Assembly: GCF_007752535.1 (NCBI RefSeq)
Contig: NZ_CP036426.1
Coordinates: forward strand, 4,898,001 to 4,962,000
Length of the DNA: 64,000 nucleotides
From: Tautonia plasticadhaerens
Lineage (GTDB): Bacteria; Planctomycetota; Planctomycetia; Isosphaerales; Isosphaeraceae
Reading direction: 5' to 3'
Notes under the pieces: generated by a model
Database searches by the model: none
The model's input: the letters and a program-made list of their open reading frames with translations, nothing else
Told to the model about the DNA's origin: nothing
Program-made: the position numbers and the translations under genes
Shown: piece after piece, positions 27,671 through 37,469 of the stretch
Numbering within the stretch: the first letter of the stretch is position 1
Layout of the letters: each line of letters starts with the position of its first letter

Positions 27671-27687
27671 CGGGTCGGCCCCGGCGC

Positions 27688-27735
27688 GGACGGCGGGCGC
27701 CCACCGAGCCGGGGCGTCCCGGGCGCCCGGCGTCC
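27688..27735. terminator. Bidirectional hairpin between convergent genes
   Basis: Arms 27688-27702 and 27721-27735 are complementary over 14 of 15 positions with an 18-base loop. It sits in the 81-base gap between the convergent genes ending at 27670 and 27752, so it could serve both. Confidence 0.5.
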
Positions 27736-27751
27736 CCTCGCCGATCGTCCG

Positions 27752-30700
27752 CTAGGGCGCGTCGGGGGAGACGACCAGGGTGATCGGCGGGGCGGGGTGG
27801 TCGGTCCCGGCGGCCTCGACCTTGCCGACGGCGAAGATGGGCCGCTCGGCGGGCTCGACCCAGGGCTCGGCGTAGAGGGAGACGGTGCGCTCGACCTCGG
27901 ATTCGGTGATGAGCACGCCGTTGAGGCCGATGTTCAGCACCCGGACGCCGTGGGGGAGGTTCCTCACGTCGATCGGCACCCGGCCCGAGAAGGCGGGGGG
28001 GCGCTCGATCCGGAAGGTCAGCTCGACCCGGCCGCCGGGCCGGAGGACGACCCGGTCCCGGTCGGATCGGACGGTCAGATCCGGCTCGGGGGTGACGGTG
28101 ATCCGGCCGCCGCTCGGGCCTCCGGGGTTGATCTCGTGGCGGAGGACCTCGCCCCCGGGACCGTCGACGGCGGCCTCGGCGATCACCCGCCAGGAGGGGG
28201 GGGAGTAGGTGGGGGCGTCCATCGAGGCCGAGAGCAGCAAGTCGGCCGCATAGTGGCCGGCCTCGACCCGGGACGGGGTGGCGGTGATCCCCGGCGGCAG
28301 GCCCTCGACCCGGAGGTCGATCGGGCCGTCGAAGCCGTCGACCCGGCGGACGTTCACGGTGACGACCGAGGCGCCCCCGCGGGGGATGTCCGGGTCCTCG
28401 GTGCTCAGCGACGTCGCGAAGTCGGGCCGGGGGGGGCGGACGACGACGTGATAGCCGAAGCCGGGGCCGGCGAGCCCCCGGGCGTCGGCGACCCGGACGG
28501 AATAGGTGCCGTCGGCGGGCGGGTTGAAGGCGAGGGAGGCGTCCTTGCCGAGGAAGGGGGCGTCGTCGTTGCGGTGCTCCAGCGTGACCGGCTCGGCGCC
28601 GCCGGGGGGGAAGGTGGTGCCGGGGGGGTGGATCTCGACCTGGTCGATCGGCCGGTCCTGCGGGTGCTGCTCGGGGGTGGTGCCGAGGTAGGTGAGCCGG
28701 CGGCCCCCGGCGGTCCAGAGGAAGGCGTCGTCGTCCGGGTTGCGCGGGAGGTCGAGCAGCCGGGTCAGCTCCCGGCCGATCAGGAGGTAGTCATCCTGGG
28801 AGAACTCGTCCCATCGGGTCAGCCTCATGCGGTCCTGCGAGGCGTCGTGGTCCCGGAAGGCGACCGCCGACCGGGCGACGGGTCGGAGCACGGCGAGGGG
28901 GATGGGGTCGCCGTCGGCGTCGAGGATCTCCAGGACCGGGTCGACCTCGGTGCCCAGGCGACGGCCGAAAACCTCGACGACCAGGGGGCGGCCGCGGCGG
29001 GCCTCGAAGGTGTAATGGTCCACGTCCCCGGGGAGGTCGATCCGGGCCGAGGCGCCCCCGGGCACGGCCAGCGCGACGCCGCAGCAGGGCTCGTCGTCGG
29101 GCTCGATCTCGACGACCTGACTCCCCTCGGCGGCGACGACCCGAGGCCCCCCCTCGGCCGGTCGGCCGTCGGGCCCGGCGGCGGGGACGGGGAGGATGGA
29201 GCCGGGGGCGATCCCGGGAGGGGCGGCGACGGAGACCGAGGCGGTCTCCAGGTTCGGGCCCGAGACCGCGACCTCGGCCGAGGTGCCGACCTCGACGCCG
29301 ATCGGGAACGCATCGTCGAGCACCGGGATCTCCCCGACCTCGATCCGGTAGAAGTGATTGCCCGAGCCGCCGAACTGGCGATCTGCCACCCGGAGCGTCA
29401 GCGGGCCGTCGGCCTCGGCGGCGTGGGAGAGGGGCGATCGGCCCCGGGCCACGACCCGGCCGTCGGGGGTGAGCAACTCCAGGGTCGGGTCGAGCGCCGA
29501 GCCGAGGGCCTGGCCCCGGTCGAGCAGGACGATGGTGCGCCCGGCCTTCGCCTGGAAGCCGAGGAAATCGACGTCGCCCGGCGTCTCGATCGCCCCCGAG
29601 AGGGTGGCGGGGATCGGGAGGGCGGTGGCCTGGTCGGCGTCGTCGTTCGGCTCGACCTCGGCGCGTTCGGGGGCGTCGTAGACGGCGAAGCCCTGCGGGG
29701 CGGGTACGCCGAGCGGGGTCTGGACGCGGAAGGCGTGGCGGCCGATCCGGGCGTCGGGGGGGATGGTCAGCTCGACGTGCAGGCGGTTCGGGTCGGGGTC
29801 GTCGCTCGCCAGGATGGAGGCGGAGAGGCTCGGGTCGTCGAAGACGACCGCATTGGCGAGGCCGACGCCGTTTCCGGACAGGTTCACCGTGAGCGTCCGG
29901 CCCCGCTCGGACCCCTTCGGGGCGGGGGGGCCGAGCGAGGGGCGTCGGACCAGTTCGGGCTTCGGGGGCTCGGGGGAGGTTTCCTCGGGCACGGCGTCGG
30001 GGGGCTCGTCCCCCGGGGCGGTCAGCAGGGCGAGGGCGTCGTTGGGTGTCGCGCCGGGGTCGGCGGGGAGCAGGGCGAGGGAGCCGTCGTATCGGCCGAG
30101 GGCGATCCGATCGCCGGGGGGGCTGAGCGCGGCGGCGAGGGGCCAGTCGGGCTGGCTCGGCAGGGCGGCGATCGGCCCCAGCTTGGGGAGCGACCAGAGC
30201 TTCACCGCGGCGTCCTCGCCGGTGGAGACGAGTCGGGATCCGTCGGGGGAGACGAGCAGGTCGAGCACGGCGGCGTCGTGGGCGATGGCCGACCGGGAGA
30301 GCGTGGCCGAGTCCCCGGATCGGGTCCACTGCCGGATGGTCCGGTCGGCGCCCCCGGCCAGCACGGTCGAGCCGTCGGGCCCGAAGGCGACGGCGTACAG
30401 CTCGGCCGAGGCGTCGCCGAGCGAGACGATCCGCCGGCCGGTGGCCGGGTCCCAGAGCTTCACCGTCCGGTCCCCCGAGGCCGAGGCGAGCGTCGAGCCG
30501 TCGGGGGAGAAGGCGACGGCGTAGACGGCATCGGTGTGCTCCTTGAGGGTCCGGATCTCGGCGCCGGTCTCGAGATCCCAGAGCATGACCAGGCGATCGT
30601 AGCTCGACGTGGCCAGGGTCCGGCCGTCGGGGGCGAGGGCGGCGTCGAGGATGGCGTCGGCGTGGCCCCTCCAGGAATTGACGACGTTCCCCGTCTCCAG

Positions 30701-31366
30701 GTCCCAGACGGCGATCGCGCCGAAGAGGCCGGGGCGGCCCCCGGCGGCGACGGCGAGCCGGCCGTCGGGCCCGAAGGCGACGGCGTTGGCCGTCCCCTCG
30801 AAGCCCGACAGGGAATGGAGCGTCGAGCCGTCGGCCGGGTCGAGCAGGAGGATCTGGTCTCCCCGGGCGGCGAGCAGCCGGGAGCCTTCGGGCCCGAAGG
30901 CGACGGCGGAGGCGGGGTCGGCCACGGCGGCGGTGACGGCGACCTCGGGGAGGTTGGCCAGGGGGTCGACGAGCGAGGCGAGCCGGGCGTCCTCGGCCAC
31001 GTCGCCGATCGAGGCCCCCTCGGCGATCCACCGGGCGATGAGGTCGATCTGGTCGTCGGGGAGCGGGTCCTGTTCGAAGGGCATCCGGATGGCGGCGTCG
31101 GGCCGGAGGACGCGGACGAGGTGGCTCTCCTCGGGCTCCCCGGGCAGGAGGATCAGGTCCCCCTCGATCGCCCCGCCTTCCCTGAGGCGGGCGAAGGTGC
31201 CCAGGTTCAGGCCCCCCTGCTCGTCGCCGTCGCGGTGGCAGGAGACGCACCGGGAGACGAGGATCGGCGCCACGTCTTCGAGGAACCGGACGGGGGCCGG
31301 GTCGTCCGCCGTCGTGGTCGGGAGAATCGTCGGCGCGGCGATGATGAGGGCGAGGAGCGGTGCCAT
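27752..31366 (-). CDS. Secreted planctomycete cytochrome-c / WD40 / PPC-domain protein
   Basis: 1204 residues with a signal peptide (MAPLLALIIAAPTIL). A planctomycete-type cytochrome c domain follows: SRCVSCHRDGDEQGGLNL has the CxxCH heme site at 40-44. A WD40 propeller of six or seven blades (about 130-420) shows typical phrases (SPDGSTLASASGDRTVKLWD, YDRLVMLWDLETG). The region after about 480 carries beta-sandwich modules, including EVEPNDDADQATALPIP (pre-peptidase C-terminal/PPC signature) and EIEPDDEPCCG, a second PPC-like start. The protein is probably periplasmic or surface-exposed. Function unknown; such proteins are abundant in planctomycetes beside DUF1501/DUF1549 genes, as here. Confidence 0.88.
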   Translation of the reverse strand: MAPLLALIIAAPTILPTTTADDPAPVRFLEDVAPILVSRCVSCHRDGDEQGGLNLGTFARLREGGAIEGDLILLPGEPEESHLVRVLRPDAAIRMPFEQDPLPDDQIDLIARWIAEGASIGDVAEDARLASLVDPLANLPEVAVTAAVADPASAVAFGPEGSRLLAARGDQILLLDPADGSTLHSLSGFEGTANAVAFGPDGRLAVAAGGRPGLFGAIAVWDLETGNVVNSWRGHADAILDAALAPDGRTLATSSYDRLVMLWDLETGAEIRTLKEHTDAVYAVAFSPDGSTLASASGDRTVKLWDPATGRRIVSLGDASAELYAVAFGPDGSTVLAGGADRTIRQWTRSGDSATLSRSAIAHDAAVLDLLVSPDGSRLVSTGEDAAVKLWSLPKLGPIAALPSQPDWPLAAALSPPGDRIALGRYDGSLALLPADPGATPNDALALLTAPGDEPPDAVPEETSPEPPKPELVRRPSLGPPAPKGSERGRTLTVNLSGNGVGLANAVVFDDPSLSASILASDDPDPNRLHVELTIPPDARIGRHAFRVQTPLGVPAPQGFAVYDAPERAEVEPNDDADQATALPIPATLSGAIETPGDVDFLGFQAKAGRTIVLLDRGQALGSALDPTLELLTPDGRVVARGRSPLSHAAEADGPLTLRVADRQFGGSGNHFYRIEVGEIPVLDDAFPIGVEVGTSAEVAVSGPNLETASVSVAAPPGIAPGSILPVPAAGPDGRPAEGGPRVVAAEGSQVVEIEPDDEPCCGVALAVPGGASARIDLPGDVDHYTFEARRGRPLVVEVFGRRLGTEVDPVLEILDADGDPIPLAVLRPVARSAVAFRDHDASQDRMRLTRWDEFSQDDYLLIGRELTRLLDLPRNPDDDAFLWTAGGRRLTYLGTTPEQHPQDRPIDQVEIHPPGTTFPPGGAEPVTLEHRNDDAPFLGKDASLAFNPPADGTYSVRVADARGLAGPGFGYHVVVRPPRPDFATSLSTEDPDIPRGGASVVTVNVRRVDGFDGPIDLRVEGLPPGITATPSRVEAGHYAADLLLSASMDAPTYSPPSWRVIAEAAVDGPGGEVLRHEINPGGPSGGRITVTPEPDLTVRSDRDRVVLRPGGRVELTFRIERPPAFSGRVPIDVRNLPHGVRVLNIGLNGVLITESEVERTVSLYAEPWVEPAERPIFAVGKVEAAGTDHPAPPITLVVSPDAP

Positions 31367-31402
31367 GTCGAGACGATCTCCGGGGGGACGGGGCGGCGGT
31401 CG

Positions 31403-31822
31403 TCAGGCCGAGGGGGGGCGGGCGTTTGGCTCGCCGGGTCGATCCGGGGCGGGTGGGAGGCGGTCCGGCCCGTCGGGCGGGGGCCCGCCTCGGGATTCCC
31501 GGATCGCTTCAAGATAATTGACGAACACGACGAATCCCAGGATCGAGAGCACGAAGGTGCTGCCCACCAGGATGGTGACCAGGCGGAGGGCGACGACCTG
31601 TCGGCTCGCCACCCGGTCCCGGTGGCGGGCGATCTGGGCGTCGGCGAAGTAGGCCTGGCCTTCCTCCCGGGCCTCCCCGGGGCCGGAGGCGAGGGGCCGG
31701 TCGAGGTGGGCCCCGAGGGCGTTGACGAGGGCCAGGCCGGCGATGGTCAGCAGGAGCTGGCGGACGGTGATCCGGGGCCGGGGCCGGGGACGTTGTCTCG
31801 GGGGCGGGTGCGGGTCGTTCAT
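31403..31822 (-). CDS. Small membrane protein, hypothetical
   Basis: 139 residues with two hydrophobic segments (LLLTIAGLALVNALGAHL, about 24-41; LVTILVGSTFVLSILGFVVFV, about 80-100) separated by a charged region. The tail is Pro/Arg-rich. No family recognised. It lies 30 bases after the M50-like gene and 36 bases before the cytochrome-c/WD40 gene, so it is likely co-transcribed. Confidence 0.6.
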   Translation of the reverse strand: MNDPHPPPRQRPRPRPRITVRQLLLTIAGLALVNALGAHLDRPLASGPGEAREEGQAYFADAQIARHRDRVASRQVVALRLVTILVGSTFVLSILGFVVFVNYLEAIRESRGGPPPDGPDRLPPAPDRPGEPNARPPSA

Positions 31823-31852
31823 GGCGGGGCCCCGGACGGGGAGCGGCCCGAA

Positions 31853-33106
31853 TCAGAAGGAGCCGGCGACCTTGGGTTCGGGATGGGCGGGGGGATCCAT
31901 CGGCCGGCAGCGGCGGGAGAGGTCGTCGAGCCGGTCCCGGGCGACGGGGATCGAGCCGGGGTCGCTGGTCCGGCTGAGGGCGTCCCGGGCGGCCTCGATG
32001 TGCGTCGGGGCGTCTTCGAAGCGGCCCTCGGCGACCGCGAGGGCGGCCTCGGCGGTGGGCCGGAGGTGGCGCGGGACGAGGCCGCCGGGGACGCCGGCGC
32101 GGTCGAGCCAGCGGCGGCAGGCGGCGGCGTCGGCCCGGATGGCTGCCTCGAAGGCGGCGGCCTCCAGCTCGATGGCCGGGCGGACGGAGGGCGGCAGGCG
32201 GTCGGCCAGCGAGAGGGATCGGGCGAGGTGGTCCCGGGCGAGAGTCAGGTCGCCCCGGTCGAGCGCCCAGGAATAGGCGAGCTGCTCGGCGACGGCGTCG
32301 AGCAGCGAGCCGTCGGGGACCGAGACGGCCCGGGAGACTAGGCCGGGGTCCCAGTCCCGGGGCCGGATCCCCGAGGCCGACTCGGCGACCAGGCCGATGA
32401 CGGCGGCCTCGCGGTCGGCCTCGGGCCCCTTGCGGAGGAGGCCGATCAGCCGGGCGCCGTCGGTCATGAAATTGCCGGTGCGGCCGGGGACCAGCGTGAG
32501 GAGGCCGATCGCCAGCGACCCGAGGCCGAAGGCGCCCAGGACCATCCCCGACGCCGCCGACCAGCCCGAGGCCCCCGGGGCGAACCCGCCGGTCGCCCCG
32601 GCCCCGAGCAGCCCGGCCGCCGCGCCGAGGAGGCTGGCGATCGGCCCGGCGGCGACCATCAGGATCATCCCCCGGCGGTGGTCTCCCGACCCCGTCGGCG
32701 AGCAGCCCGCCAGGCCCCCGGCAATGGAGAGGTTCGTGTTCAGCCTGGCCCGGATGCGGTCGGCCTCGCGGACGACCTTCAGCGGGCCGACCACGAACAG
32801 GTTGAACCGGAACCCGGCCGCCAGGCCGCCGACGACGTGCCCCAGCTCGTGCAGGACCAGGACCATCGGCAGCGCGACGAGGATCCCGGCGATCGCGGCG
32901 ATGCCCTGGACCCGGTCGAGGTCCGCGGTCGAGGACTTCGACGCCCGGCCGATCAGGCCGCCGACGACCATGCCGCAGCCGACCATGACGAGGAAGACGA
33001 GCACGCCCGACGCGGTCGATCGCCCGCGGGGCGCCCCGGGACCGGCATCGGCCGGGGCGCCGGGGCCGGGCAGCGGAGGGAGCGGGGGGTTCGATGCGTT
33101 GGACAT
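31853..33106 (-). CDS. M50-like site-2 protease family membrane protein
   Basis: 417 residues. A transmembrane helix near residues 35-54 is followed by the zinc motif VLHELGHVVGGLAAG (HELGH at 86-90) in a second helix. Further helices lie at about 145-165 and 175-200. The phrase LTLVPGRTGNFMTDGARLIG carries the conserved TDG that supplies the third metal ligand in M50 peptidases. The C-terminal about 170 residues are soluble and TPR-like (alpha-helical, ALAVAEGRFEDAPTHIEAAR). The substrate is unknown; it lacks PDZ domains, unlike the RseP homologue at 50780-52831. Confidence 0.8.
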   Translation of the reverse strand: MSNASNPPLPPLPGPGAPADAGPGAPRGRSTASGVLVFLVMVGCGMVVGGLIGRASKSSTADLDRVQGIAAIAGILVALPMVLVLHELGHVVGGLAAGFRFNLFVVGPLKVVREADRIRARLNTNLSIAGGLAGCSPTGSGDHRRGMILMVAAGPIASLLGAAAGLLGAGATGGFAPGASGWSAASGMVLGAFGLGSLAIGLLTLVPGRTGNFMTDGARLIGLLRKGPEADREAAVIGLVAESASGIRPRDWDPGLVSRAVSVPDGSLLDAVAEQLAYSWALDRGDLTLARDHLARSLSLADRLPPSVRPAIELEAAAFEAAIRADAAACRRWLDRAGVPGGLVPRHLRPTAEAALAVAEGRFEDAPTHIEAARDALSRTSDPGSIPVARDRLDDLSRRCRPMDPPAHPEPKVAGSF

Positions 33107-33220
33107 GGCCAGGGTCCCGGCCTCGGGCCCGGGGGCGGGACGGGCGTCGAGGAGGAGGCGATCGGCCCCATTCTCCCCGCCGGCGGCACCGATGCCAAGG
33201 GCGATCGGCCCGGCATGCGT

Positions 33221-33907
33221 TCAGCTCGGGGCGGGGGCGGAGTCATCCCCCGAGGTCGGCCGCGCCCGAGATGCGGACCACAGGCGGCGGAAGAGCGCGA
33301 AGGCGAGCCGGTCGAGCAGCAGCAGGGCGGCCGCCGGGACGATCATCAGGACGAGGGCGGGCGTCCAGCCGAGCCTCGCCCAGAGGAAGGCCTCCCAGGT
33401 GAATCGGGCGGCGACGATCGTCCCGAGGATGGCCAGGCCGAGGAGCGGGACGACCGCGTAGGGGGTGCGGCCTCCGGTCCAGGTGGCCCGGTACCAGGGG
33501 CCGAACAGGCGGGCGGCCAGGAAGGTCGCGGCGGCGAGCAGCAGGAGGACCATCCCGAAGATGATCGCGAAGCCCGAGAGCCAGTCCGATTGGATCCGGA
33601 AGTCCCAAAACCCCACCGCGAGCAGGACGAGGGCGAACGCCAGGGCCGAGGCGACGGACCCCAGCAGGTTCGCCAGCACGAGCCGGTCCCGGGTCGGCCC
33701 CGGCCGGATCATCACGAAGGAGAGCCCGGCCCAGGCCAGCGGCACGGCGACCGCGCCGAAGACGAACACGGCCAGCACGGGCCCCCCGGTGGCCTCCGTG
33801 AGCCGGATCATCGGGCCGAGGATGGCCATCCCCACGGCGAGGTAGGCCGTCAGCTTCATCAGCTGGAGGATCGTCAGTCCGCGGACGGTGCGAGCGGTCG
33901 AGGTCAT
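33221..33907 (-). CDS. Polytopic membrane protein, hypothetical
   Basis: 228 residues with about six hydrophobic segments (for example LAVFVFGAVAVPLAWAGL, AFALVLLAVGFW, IFGMVLLLLAAATFLAA and LVLMIVPAAALLLLDRL). The N-terminal phrase TVRGLTILQLMKLTAYLAVGMAIL resembles the short start region common in planctomycete membrane proteins. No function recognised. It lies 48 bases downstream of the DUF1549/1553 gene on the same strand. Confidence 0.6.
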   Translation of the reverse strand: MTSTARTVRGLTILQLMKLTAYLAVGMAILGPMIRLTEATGGPVLAVFVFGAVAVPLAWAGLSFVMIRPGPTRDRLVLANLLGSVASALAFALVLLAVGFWDFRIQSDWLSGFAIIFGMVLLLLAAATFLAARLFGPWYRATWTGGRTPYAVVPLLGLAILGTIVAARFTWEAFLWARLGWTPALVLMIVPAAALLLLDRLAFALFRRLWSASRARPTSGDDSAPAPS

Positions 33908-33955
33908 GGCCGAGATCCCCCGGAGGTCGGATCGAGCCCGCCGGGCCCCCTCGGA

Positions 33956-36430
33956 TCAATGGTTGAACAGGAACTCGTTGCCGGTCAGGGTGGCCCAGTA
34001 GAGGTCCTCGATGGCCCGGCGGCGGGCGGCGGCCCGGTCCTCGTCGGTCTCGGCGTCGGCGAGGGCGGATTCGAGCATGGGGAGGATGCGGGAGCGCTCG
34101 TCGTCGGTCGGGGCCCGGGACAGGGCGGATTTGAACAGGAGGTCGAGCACCTCCGAGAAGGGGGCATTCGACGCGGCCAGGCGGGCGGGGGCGGAATTGT
34201 CGTGGCGTAATTTCTCGTTGAGGGTGTCGCCGTTGGCCAAATGGAGGGCCTGGGCGAGCGACGGCTCGTCGGAGCGCTCGCAGGAGCAGGTGTCGTTGCG
34301 GGCGGGGCGGCCGAAGGAGTCGAGGAAGGGGTTGGCGACCTGGGCGTCGGGGAGCTGGAGGCTCCGCCAGCCGGCGGGATAGCCGGGGAATGCGGTGGGG
34401 ACCTCGGCCACCCAGGACATGGCGTCCAGCAGCACCTCGGCCGGGAGGCGTCGGGGGACGTACCGGCTGAGGAACTTCGTGTCGCCCTCGTTGCCGGGGA
34501 CGGGGGCGGAGGAGCGCTGGTAAGAGGCGGAGGTCATAATGGTCCGGATCAGGTGGCGGACGTCGTAATCATGCGAGCGGAAGTCGGCGACCAGCCAGTC
34601 CATCAGGGCCCGGTCGGAGGGGGGGTTGGTGGCCCGGAGGTCGTCCTCGGGGTCGACGAGCCCTCGGGAGAAGAAGTTGGCCCAGACCCGGTTGACCAAG
34701 GCGGGGGCGAAGTAGGGGTTGTCGGGGGATTCGAGCCAGTCTGCCAGGGCCTCCCGGCGGTCCCCGGGGGCGTCCAGGGGCACCGGCTCGGCGTCCAGGG
34801 GCTGGGGGGCCATCGGGTCGCCCCGGCGGGGGTGGGGGATGTCGCCGGAGGAGGCGGGGATGACCTCCACGTCGCCGACGGCGGCGCCGAGGTCGCCGTC
34901 CTTGAGCTTCACCCGGCCGAAGAGGTTGGCGAAGCCGTAATACTGGTCCTGGGTCCACTTCTCCAGCGGGTGGTTGTGGCACCGGGCGCAGGTCATCGCC
35001 AGGCCGAGGAAGGCCATGCTGGCGTTCTCGGTCAGCTCGATCGGATCCCGGTGGATGACGAAGTAATTGCCGGCGCCGTCGTCGAGGGTGCTGCCCTTGG
35101 CGGTGAGGACGTCGCGGGCGAAGTCGTCCCAGGGGCGGTTCTCGGCCACGCTCCGGCGGATGAACCGGTAGAAGCTCCACATCGCCGGGGCGGGGAGGTT
35201 CCGGGAGGAGACCAGGAGTAGGTCGGACCACTTGTAGGCCCAGTAATCGACGAACGCCTCGCTGCCTATCAGCCGGTCGACGAGCTTCGCTCGCTTGTCG
35301 GGGTCGTCGTCGGCGAGGAAGGCGTCGACCTCCTCGGCGGCGGGGAGGGTGCCGGTGGCGTCGACATACGCCCGGCGGAGGAAGGTGGCGTCGTCGCAGG
35401 GCGGGGACGGAGGGATCCTCAGCGCGGCGAGCGTGTCGAGGTTCAGCTCATCGACCCGGTTGTGCCGGGGGGCCTCGGCGAAGATCGTTTCATCGATCGA
35501 TCGGTCGTGGGGGACGGTGACGCTCGACAGGGCGACCCGGCTGTCGAACCAGACGGTGACGGCCCCCTCGCCGGGGCCGACGACGGTGAGCCTGCCGGAG
35601 TCGTCGACGGTGGCGACGGTCTCGTCGGTGGTGCCGAACTTGGCCCATCGGGTCACGTCGGCGGTCCGGCCGTCGGTGTAGGAGGCGCGGACGAGGATCT
35701 GCTGGGTGTCGCCGGGCCGGAGCGAGACGGCGGGGGGGAACGCCTCGACGGCGTCGATCCGGGGGTCGTCCTCGGTCGGGGCGGGTAGGCCGGCGCCGAT
35801 CCACTCGGCGATGACCCGGTAGTCGGCCGAGCCCGGGGCGAACAGCGGGCCGCCGCCGTGCTCGACGGCGCCGGTGGCCTTCAGCAGCATCAGGCTCTCG
35901 GCCGGGGAGGTCTTGTCGATCCTCCGGGCGGCGGCCTGCCGGGTGAGGGCGTCGTAGTCCAGCTCGGGCCCGTAGCCCCGGAGGGTGAGGCGGAAGCCGT
36001 TCTTGCCCGCGGCGGCGCCGTGACAGGAGCCCTGATTGCAGCCGAACCTGGTCATCACCGGCAGGACGTGATTGCGGAAGCTCCGGGGCTCGTCCCGGTC
36101 GGCATCGCGGACGCGGACCAGGGCCGTCGCGGTCCGGCCGCCGACGGCGGCGGTCAGGGTGGCGACGCCGTCGGAGACGGGGGTGACGACCCCCTCGGGG
36201 GAGACGGCGGCGATGTTCGGGTTGCTGATCGAGAAGGTGGCCCCGGCCGTCGCCTCTCCCGAGAGGAGGCCGGAGGCGTCGAGGTGCTCGACCAGGAATC
36301 GCTGGGACGCCTTCGGGCCGTCGAGCGCGGCCGACCCGGGCAGCAGGGCGAGGCCGTCGGCCGGAGCGGCGACGGCCGGGGCCGGGAGCAGGCAGGCGGC
36401 CAGGAGGCCGAGGCGGGCGGCGATGCTCAT
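33956..36430 (-). CDS. DUF1549/DUF1553 planctomycete secreted protein with Ig-like (Big_2) domain
   Basis: 824 residues; the start at MSIAARLGLLAACLLPAPAVA gives a clear signal peptide. Residues about 30-110 form a bacterial Ig-like domain (ISNPNIAAVSPEGVVTPVSD). A heme-like motif GCNQGSCHG (Cys131, Cys136, His137) heads the cytochrome-like segment, followed by a second Ig-like stretch (about 225-300). DUF1549 (LNLDTLAALRIPPSPPCDDA; FLRRAYVDATGTLP) and DUF1553 (WLESPDNPYFAPALVNRVWA) complete it. ARCHNHPLEKW near the middle is the usual second CxxCH-containing motif. Function is unproven; genes of this class normally pair with DUF1501 proteins, as here with the gene at 37470-38846. Confidence 0.9.
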   Translation of the reverse strand: MSIAARLGLLAACLLPAPAVAAPADGLALLPGSAALDGPKASQRFLVEHLDASGLLSGEATAGATFSISNPNIAAVSPEGVVTPVSDGVATLTAAVGGRTATALVRVRDADRDEPRSFRNHVLPVMTRFGCNQGSCHGAAAGKNGFRLTLRGYGPELDYDALTRQAAARRIDKTSPAESLMLLKATGAVEHGGGPLFAPGSADYRVIAEWIGAGLPAPTEDDPRIDAVEAFPPAVSLRPGDTQQILVRASYTDGRTADVTRWAKFGTTDETVATVDDSGRLTVVGPGEGAVTVWFDSRVALSSVTVPHDRSIDETIFAEAPRHNRVDELNLDTLAALRIPPSPPCDDATFLRRAYVDATGTLPAAEEVDAFLADDDPDKRAKLVDRLIGSEAFVDYWAYKWSDLLLVSSRNLPAPAMWSFYRFIRRSVAENRPWDDFARDVLTAKGSTLDDGAGNYFVIHRDPIELTENASMAFLGLAMTCARCHNHPLEKWTQDQYYGFANLFGRVKLKDGDLGAAVGDVEVIPASSGDIPHPRRGDPMAPQPLDAEPVPLDAPGDRREALADWLESPDNPYFAPALVNRVWANFFSRGLVDPEDDLRATNPPSDRALMDWLVADFRSHDYDVRHLIRTIMTSASYQRSSAPVPGNEGDTKFLSRYVPRRLPAEVLLDAMSWVAEVPTAFPGYPAGWRSLQLPDAQVANPFLDSFGRPARNDTCSCERSDEPSLAQALHLANGDTLNEKLRHDNSAPARLAASNAPFSEVLDLLFKSALSRAPTDDERSRILPMLESALADAETDEDRAAARRRAIEDLYWATLTGNEFLFNH

Positions 36431-36576
36431 GCGGGGGCCTCGCTCGAAGGGGATCGGTCCGGGGCCGGGGGACGCCCCGTCGGTGGGATGAGATCGGCTC
36501 ATCCTAACGGATCGGGAGCGGGGCCGGAACCACCGGGCCGCTTCGGCGGCGTGGCGGGCGTGCGGGCCCGGGTCAC

Positions 36577-37362
36577 TCAGCGGCCGGTCTTGATCCCCCG
36601 GGCGGTGGCCCGCCAGCACTCGATGGAGATGCGGTGGTCGGACCGGAGCTGCGGGCGGAAGCCGTGGGCGAGGGGGCCGCTGAGGACGAGGCCGCGGACG
36701 TCGTCCTTGGGGGCCTGGGGGGAGCCCCGGTCGAACCACTCGTCGAAGTCGAGGGTGAAGGTCTCCTCCATCATCCGGACCGACTCCAGGCCGGCGGCGG
36801 TGAGCAGGTCGGCCAGCTCTCCGGGGGTGGCGTTGGAGGTGTGGGTGCGGTCCCTGAGGCGCTCGACCTGCTGGTGCCAGGATCTGGCCTCGGGGTCGGG
36901 GTCGGTGGTGTGGTCGGAGAGGACCAGCACGCCGCCGGGGCGGAGCAGTGTCGCCTGGCGGACGACGAACAGCAGCGGATCCTGGATGTGGTGCAGGACG
37001 TATCGGGAAACGCTGGCGTCGAAGGGGGCGAACCGGGAGAGCTCGGGGTCGTGGATCGAGCCGAGCAGGAAGGTGGCATTCCCGCCGAACCGCTCGCAGC
37101 GGCGCCGGGCGCGGTCGATCATCTCGTGGGAGAGATCCACGCCGACGACGCGGTGCCCGGCCTCCAGGAGGGCCTCGGCCACCAGACCGGGGCCGCAGCC
37201 GGAGTCGAGCACGAGGGCGTTCGGCGAGAGGTCGGCCGCGGAGACGAGCCGGGCTAGGGCGTCCGGGTCGGACTGGACCGGGGCCCGCTCGAAGCGGTCG
37301 GCCTGGTCGTCGAAGGCCGAGGCGAGTTCCCGGTCGTGGGATCGGGTTGCGGGGTGGCTCAT
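36577..37362 (-). CDS. Class I SAM-dependent methyltransferase
   Basis: 261 residues, cytoplasmic. Motif I LVLDSGCGPGLVAEALLEAG and the following acidic GVDLSHEMIDRAR define a Rossmann SAM-binding site. ASVSRYVLHHIQDPLLFV and LRPGGVLVLSDHT are motifs II and III of ubiquinone/menaquinone-type methyltransferases. The 'GCGPG' loop is canonical. The substrate is unknown. It sits between DUF1501 and DUF1549/1553 genes on the same strand, an unusual insertion in that common gene pair. Confidence 0.88.
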   Translation of the reverse strand: MSHPATRSHDRELASAFDDQADRFERAPVQSDPDALARLVSAADLSPNALVLDSGCGPGLVAEALLEAGHRVVGVDLSHEMIDRARRRCERFGGNATFLLGSIHDPELSRFAPFDASVSRYVLHHIQDPLLFVVRQATLLRPGGVLVLSDHTTDPDPEARSWHQQVERLRDRTHTSNATPGELADLLTAAGLESVRMMEETFTLDFDEWFDRGSPQAPKDDVRGLVLSGPLAHGFRPQLRSDHRISIECWRATARGIKTGR

Positions 37363-37469
37363 GGACCGGGGGTGTTCCAGGGGGCCGCCGGGGGGGGGAG
37401 AGGAGGTCCCCCCGGCGGATGACTCGGGGCGTGGCGTGGTGTGGCGTGGTCGTCGGGGTCAGGGTCGGA

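Noticed and set aside
27797-32341. 1514-codon plus-strand open frame
   Set aside because: Runs opposite the cytochrome-c/WD40 and neighbouring genes; composition (Gly/Val/Asp/Arg) is that of a complement frame, with no domain signature.
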